In this document: positions 4,690 through 5,086 of the stretch, in pieces | Layout: each line of letters begins with the position of its first letter | Position numbering within the stretch: position 1 is the first letter of the stretch | From: an uncultured Lachnospiraceae bacterium | Lineage (GTDB): Bacteria > Bacillota > Clostridia > Lachnospirales > Lachnospiraceae | Assembly (NCBI GenBank): GCA_946413945.1 | Contig: CAMKMR010000154.1 | Coordinates: forward strand, 1-5,086 | Reading direction: 5' to 3' | DNA: 5,086 nt | The notes under the pieces: model-generated | What the model saw: the letters and a program-made list of their open reading frames with translations, nothing else | Database searches by the model: none | What the model was told of the DNA's origin: nothing | Program-made: the position numbers and the translations under genes

Positions 4690-5086
4690 TTACTGTCTAT
4701 AATATGAAAGAAAATCCTTAAGTTTATCCATTGACTCAGAAAGAACCTGAATTCTTGGGAGATAAACAATTCTGAAATGATCCGGATTTGGCCAGTTAAA
4801 GCCGCCGCCTCTTGTGATAAGGATGTGCTTATCGTGAAGAAGGTCTAAAGCGAACTGCTCATCATCAGTTATATTGAATCTCTTATCTAACTTAGGGAAG
4901 ATATAAAATGCTGCCTTTGGCTTTACAACTGAGACACCTGGGATATCACATAAAGCATTGTAGATAAATTCTCTTTGATCGTAGATTCTTCCGCCTGGGA
5001 CTATATAATTATTAACACTCTGATAACCACCTAAGGCAGTCTGAACGATAGACTGGGCAGGAACATTTGAACAGAGTCTCATGTTT
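4690..5086 (-). CDS. alaA: Alanine aminotransferase AlaA-type, C-terminal part (5' end outside window)
   Basis: The visible 131 residues are the C-terminal third of a fold-type I, PLP-dependent aminotransferase of about 400 residues. The gene reads leftwards, so its start lies beyond the right edge. The Met at 5082 is internal: the frame continues upstream, and MRLCSNVPAQ is an internal conserved stretch of E. coli AlaA (YfbQ). Counting from that Met, other AlaA landmarks are QTALGGYQS (14-22), PGGRIYDQR (29-37), IPGVSVVKPKAAFYIFPK (47-64) and FNWPNPDHFRIVYLPR (95-110). Arg104 in HFRIV is the likely carboxylate-binding arginine of this class. The PLP lysine would lie upstream and is not visible. 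The enzyme exchanges amino groups between alanine/pyruvate and glutamate/2-oxoglutarate in the cytoplasm. The gene stops at TAA (4690-4692), and the 16-bp hairpin follows as its terminator. AlaA versus a close aspartate-type paralogue cannot be settled from this fragment alone, but the match is strong. Confidence 0.92.
   Translation of the reverse strand, partial: NMRLCSNVPAQSIVQTALGGYQSVNNYIVPGGRIYDQREFIYNALCDIPGVSVVKPKAAFYIFPKLDKRFNITDDEQFALDLLHDKHILITRGGGFNWPNPDHFRIVYLPRIQVLSESMDKLKDFLSYYRQ

Overview
The window is AT-rich DNA with strong AGGAG-type ribosome binding sites, sigma-A-like promoters and U-tract terminators. Its gene families (COG2426 small membrane protein, YhcC/YtqA-type radical SAM protein, AlaA-type aminotransferase, 12-helix MFS carrier) fit a low-GC Gram-positive bacterium of the Clostridia. 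Lachnospiraceae (Butyrivibrio-like) is my best guess from the style of the proteins and intergenic repeats; the sequence does not prove it. I see no tRNA, rRNA, insertion sequence, phage gene or CRISPR array.

Layout. (1) At 2-829 (+) is the 3' part of a gene for a Rossmann-fold, methyltransferase-like protein whose start lies left of the window. (2) At 830-1105 is a non-coding stretch. It opens with a near-consensus extended -10 promoter (833-861), followed by four tandem copies of a 48-bp repeat that end just before the next gene's ribosome binding site. (3) At 1106-3245 (+) is a likely three-gene unit: a COG2426 small membrane protein (1106-1597), a 173-bp gap filled by a second, degenerate repeat set, a YhcC/YtqA-family radical SAM protein (1771-2670), and a GNAT N-acetyltransferase 26 bp later (2697-3245). 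(4) A long hairpin with an A-tract on one side and a T-tract on the other (3281-3338) can terminate both this unit and the convergent MFS gene. (5) At 3361-4578 (-) is an MFS transporter. (6) At 4579-4689 is a compact regulatory region with a sigma-A-like promoter facing left, a 10-bp palindrome over its -10 box, and a perfect 16-bp hairpin with a U-tract. (7) At 4690-5086 (-) is the C-terminal third of an alanine aminotransferase (alaA), cut by the right edge.

The genes look like ordinary chromosomal housekeeping and accessory genes with no shared pathway: tRNA or other modification (radical SAM), acetylation, transport, alanine/pyruvate metabolism. The unusual content is between the genes. 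The COG2426 gene has repeat arrays on both sides, and the first appears to be transcribed as a roughly 235-nt leader whose units can pair in two alternative registers. The MFS gene seems to start transcription right at a strong hairpin that also looks like the alaA terminator. I found no clear evidence of a wholly new multi-gene system; these two leaders are the best candidates for undescribed regulation.
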